From positions 1 to 7,594 of the forward strand of contig JABDJR010000491.1 of assembly GCA_013003415.1 (NCBI GenBank): 7,594 nucleotides of DNA. Direction: 5' to 3'. This stretch comes from Candidatus Eiseniibacteriota bacterium. GTDB taxonomy: Bacteria; Eisenbacteria; RBG-16-71-46; JABDJR01. The notes under the pieces are model-generated. The model saw nothing but the letters and a program-made list of their open reading frames with translations. It did no database searches and was not told the DNA's origin. The position numbers and the translations under genes were made by a program. Shown piece after piece: positions 6,288-7,594 of the stretch (its first letter is position 1; every line of letters begins with the position of its first letter).

Positions 6288-6292
6288 GGAGG
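6288..6292 (+). promoter_or_regulatory. Ribosome binding site fixing the GTG start of uppS
   Basis: GGAGG lies 7 nt before GTG at 6300, just beyond the frr stop. It favours this start over an in-frame ATG at 6219 that would overlap frr by 56 nt and add 27 very basic residues not typical of the family. Confidence 0.8.
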
Positions 6293-6299
6293 CCCAGCG

Positions 6300-7061
6300 G
6301 TGCCCGAAACGAAACGCCTCGAAAAAGAAGAACAGCTGAAGAGGGAAATCCTCGAATCCGGACCTGTCCCGCAGCACGTGGCTGTGATCATGGATGGGAA
6401 CGGACGCTGGGCGAAAAAACGCGGTCGTCTCCGTGTGTTTGGTCACCTTGCCGGTCGCAAGTCGGTCCGACGCACCGTAGTGGGGTGCCGTGAGCTTGGT
6501 GTGAAAGTTCTTACCCTCTACACCTTCTCGGTAGAAAATTGGCATCGGCCGGCGACTGAAGTCTCGGCCCTCATGCGACTCTTGCAACAGACCCTCCGTG
6601 AGCAACGCGAGGAAATGCGAGAGAATGGCATCACTCTCCACACCATCGGGCGCTACGACGACCTTCCCAATTCTGTTCGCCGCACCATCGAGGAAACCCA
6701 GGAGTACCTCAAGGGCGGTTCGGATATGAAGCTCATTTTGGCTCTCTCTTATGGGGGCAGAGCGGAACTTGTCGACGCTATGCGAGGGGTGGCGGCCAAG
6801 GCCAAATCCGGAGAGCTTGATCCCGACCGCATCGACGAAACCACCATTAAGAACCACCTGTACACCGCCGGCCTGCCCGATCCCGATCTGGTCATTCGCA
6901 CCTCCGGCGAAGAACGCATCTCCAACTTCCTACTCTGGCAAACCGCTTACTCTGAATGGTGGGTGAACGAAGTTCTGTGGCCCGACTTCAGCAAAGAACA
7001 TCTCTTCACCGCAGTTCGTGATTTCCAAAAGCGAGAACGTCGTTTTGGGCGTGTCCGCTAA
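6300..7061 (+). CDS. uppS: Undecaprenyl diphosphate synthase (cis-prenyltransferase, GTG start)
   Basis: UppS condenses isopentenyl diphosphate units onto farnesyl diphosphate to make C55 undecaprenyl diphosphate, the lipid carrier for peptidoglycan and other envelope polymers. With the GTG at 6300 the product is 253 residues, a typical length. Motifs are HVAVIMDGNGRWAKKRG (26-42) with catalytic Asp32, FGHLAGRKSVRR, LTLYTFSVENWHRP, ILALSYGGRAEL, and near the end LPDPDLVIRTSGEERISNFL followed by LWQTAYSEW, the family signature for substrate binding. The first 20 residues are charged and lack a signal peptide, as expected for a peripheral cytoplasmic enzyme. The general family could also make shorter cis-prenols, but position before cdsA supports the envelope role. 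It overlaps the likely cdsA start by 11 nt. Confidence 0.96.
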   Translation: MPETKRLEKEEQLKREILESGPVPQHVAVIMDGNGRWAKKRGRLRVFGHLAGRKSVRRTVVGCRELGVKVLTLYTFSVENWHRPATEVSALMRLLQQTLREQREEMRENGITLHTIGRYDDLPNSVRRTIEETQEYLKGGSDMKLILALSYGGRAELVDAMRGVAAKAKSGELDPDRIDETTIKNHLYTAGLPDPDLVIRTSGEERISNFLLWQTAYSEWWVNEVLWPDFSKEHLFTAVRDFQKRERRFGRVR

Positions 7062-7594
7062 AGAGACCTACTCGCCTCAGTGGCGAGCCCAATCCTTACC
7101 TAAGCGGGTTGCCTCAGCCATTGTGCTGGTGCCCCTGGCGTTGGCGGCGGTTTGGTATGGAGGCTGGTATTTAGCCGCATTTTGGCTCTTGTTTGTTTTT
7201 GTAGGCTTGATCGAGTTTTACGGCATGGCCAAGGCGCAAGGTCACCCCGTCGTTTCCTGGCTTGGCATCGCCGCGGGTGTCACCCTCATTCTTCTCACCG
7301 AATTGGGGCGCCTCGATCTGGCAGGTCCCATCGGTCTTCTTGTTGTTGTCATTTCCTTCGCCAGCTGTTTGCGCGGCCCACTTCAGGGAAAGCTGATGGG
7401 GTTGGCTTTAACTTGGTTTGGTTTTATCTATGTGGCCGGGTTGGGAGCCCATCTCCTGTCCCTTCGCCATCTTGAGCGAGGCTTTGGCCTGTTGCTTCTC
7501 ACGCTGCTTGCCACCTGGAGCGCCGACGTTTTTGCGTTCTTTATTGGAGTGAAGTGGGGGAAGCGCAAGCTCGCACCCCGGATTAGTCCTCACA
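7051..7594 (+). CDS. cdsA: Phosphatidate cytidylyltransferase, N-terminal part (3' end outside window)
   Basis: CdsA makes CDP-diacylglycerol from phosphatidic acid and CTP in the inner membrane, the branch point of phospholipid synthesis. The window holds 181 codons, open to the edge. A short cytoplasmic start is followed by KRVASAIVLVPLALAAVWYG, the typical first membrane segment beginning around residue 18, and then several more hydrophobic stretches (about 39-54, 71-83, 92-107, 116-133 and 150-169). The last visible part, TWSADVFAFFIGVKWGKRKL then APRISPH, matches the conserved region just before the family's S-x-K-T-x-E-G signature, which is cut off. The start is uncertain: GTG at 7051 overlaps uppS by 11 nt with only a weak upstream site; TTG at 7045 with GAGA at 7033-7036 is an alternative. 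The family call does not depend on this. Confidence 0.93.
   Translation, partial: MSAKETYSPQWRAQSLPKRVASAIVLVPLALAAVWYGGWYLAAFWLLFVFVGLIEFYGMAKAQGHPVVSWLGIAAGVTLILLTELGRLDLAGPIGLLVVVISFASCLRGPLQGKLMGLALTWFGFIYVAGLGAHLLSLRHLERGFGLLLLTLLATWSADVFAFFIGVKWGKRKLAPRISPH

Noticed and set aside
6219..6299. ATG-started extension of uppS inside frr
   Set aside because: It overlaps frr by 56 nt in another frame and adds 27 lysine/arginine-rich residues; GGAGG at 6288-6292 supports GTG at 6300.
6261..6857. Minus-strand open frame of 198 codons opposite uppS
   Set aside because: It lies entirely antisense to a clear uppS and the end of frr, its translation shows no recognisable motif, and no ribosome binding site or promoter was seen. 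It is a shadow of the coding strand.
7152..7475. Plus-strand open frame of 107 codons near the right end
   Set aside because: It runs out of frame within the clear cdsA reading frame and its arginine/serine-rich translation has no recognisable domain.

Overview
The window is a run of housekeeping genes, all on the + strand, from a bacterium whose identity the sequence does not settle. It holds twelve genes, of which the first (dtd) and last (cdsA) are cut by the window edges. Base composition looks even, in the mid-50s % G+C by eye. There are no tRNA or rRNA genes, insertion sequences, CRISPR arrays or phage genes. The short EF-Ts (200 residues), the BrxA/BrxB-type bacilliredoxin and the order rplM-rpsI-rpsB-tsf-pyrH-frr-uppS-cdsA fit a non-Firmicute bacterium. 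Acidobacteriota or a related phylum is my best guess, held loosely.

Region 1 (1-1903) is a tight cluster. It contains the end of dtd (D-aminoacyl-tRNA deacylase), maf (a nucleotide pyrophosphatase of the dTTP/UTP type) and mtnA (methylthioribose-1-phosphate isomerase, methionine salvage). Gaps are 4 nt or less, and maf and mtnA overlap in an ATGA. Dtd and Maf are sanitising enzymes, removing mischarged tRNAs and non-canonical nucleotides respectively; MtnA recycles the methylthio by-product of polyamine synthesis.

Region 2 (1904-2588) holds one stand-alone gene, a 142-residue bacilliredoxin with a CGC active site. A 151-nt gap lies in front of it and a 105-nt gap behind it. The second gap carries a perfect consensus sigma-70 promoter (TTGACA, 17 nt, TATAAT).

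Region 3 (2589-7594) is a translation and envelope-lipid block that this promoter probably starts. It encodes ribosomal proteins L13 and S9, then after a 121-nt gap S2, EF-Ts, UMP kinase, ribosome recycling factor, undecaprenyl diphosphate synthase and phosphatidate cytidylyltransferase. From tsf onward the genes are packed with 1-, 8- and 11-nt overlaps or a 25-nt gap, which suggests translational coupling. Several genes use GTG or TTG starts (rpsI, pyrH, uppS, probably cdsA), each judged from a Shine-Dalgarno site or overlap.

I found no convincing undescribed system. The points worth a second look are modest: the consensus promoter with a palindrome just upstream, an excess of GTCGAC, a poly-proline run just before the maf/mtnA overlap, a bacilliredoxin that hints at bacillithiol use, the short EF-Ts, and start sites an automatic caller could misplace.
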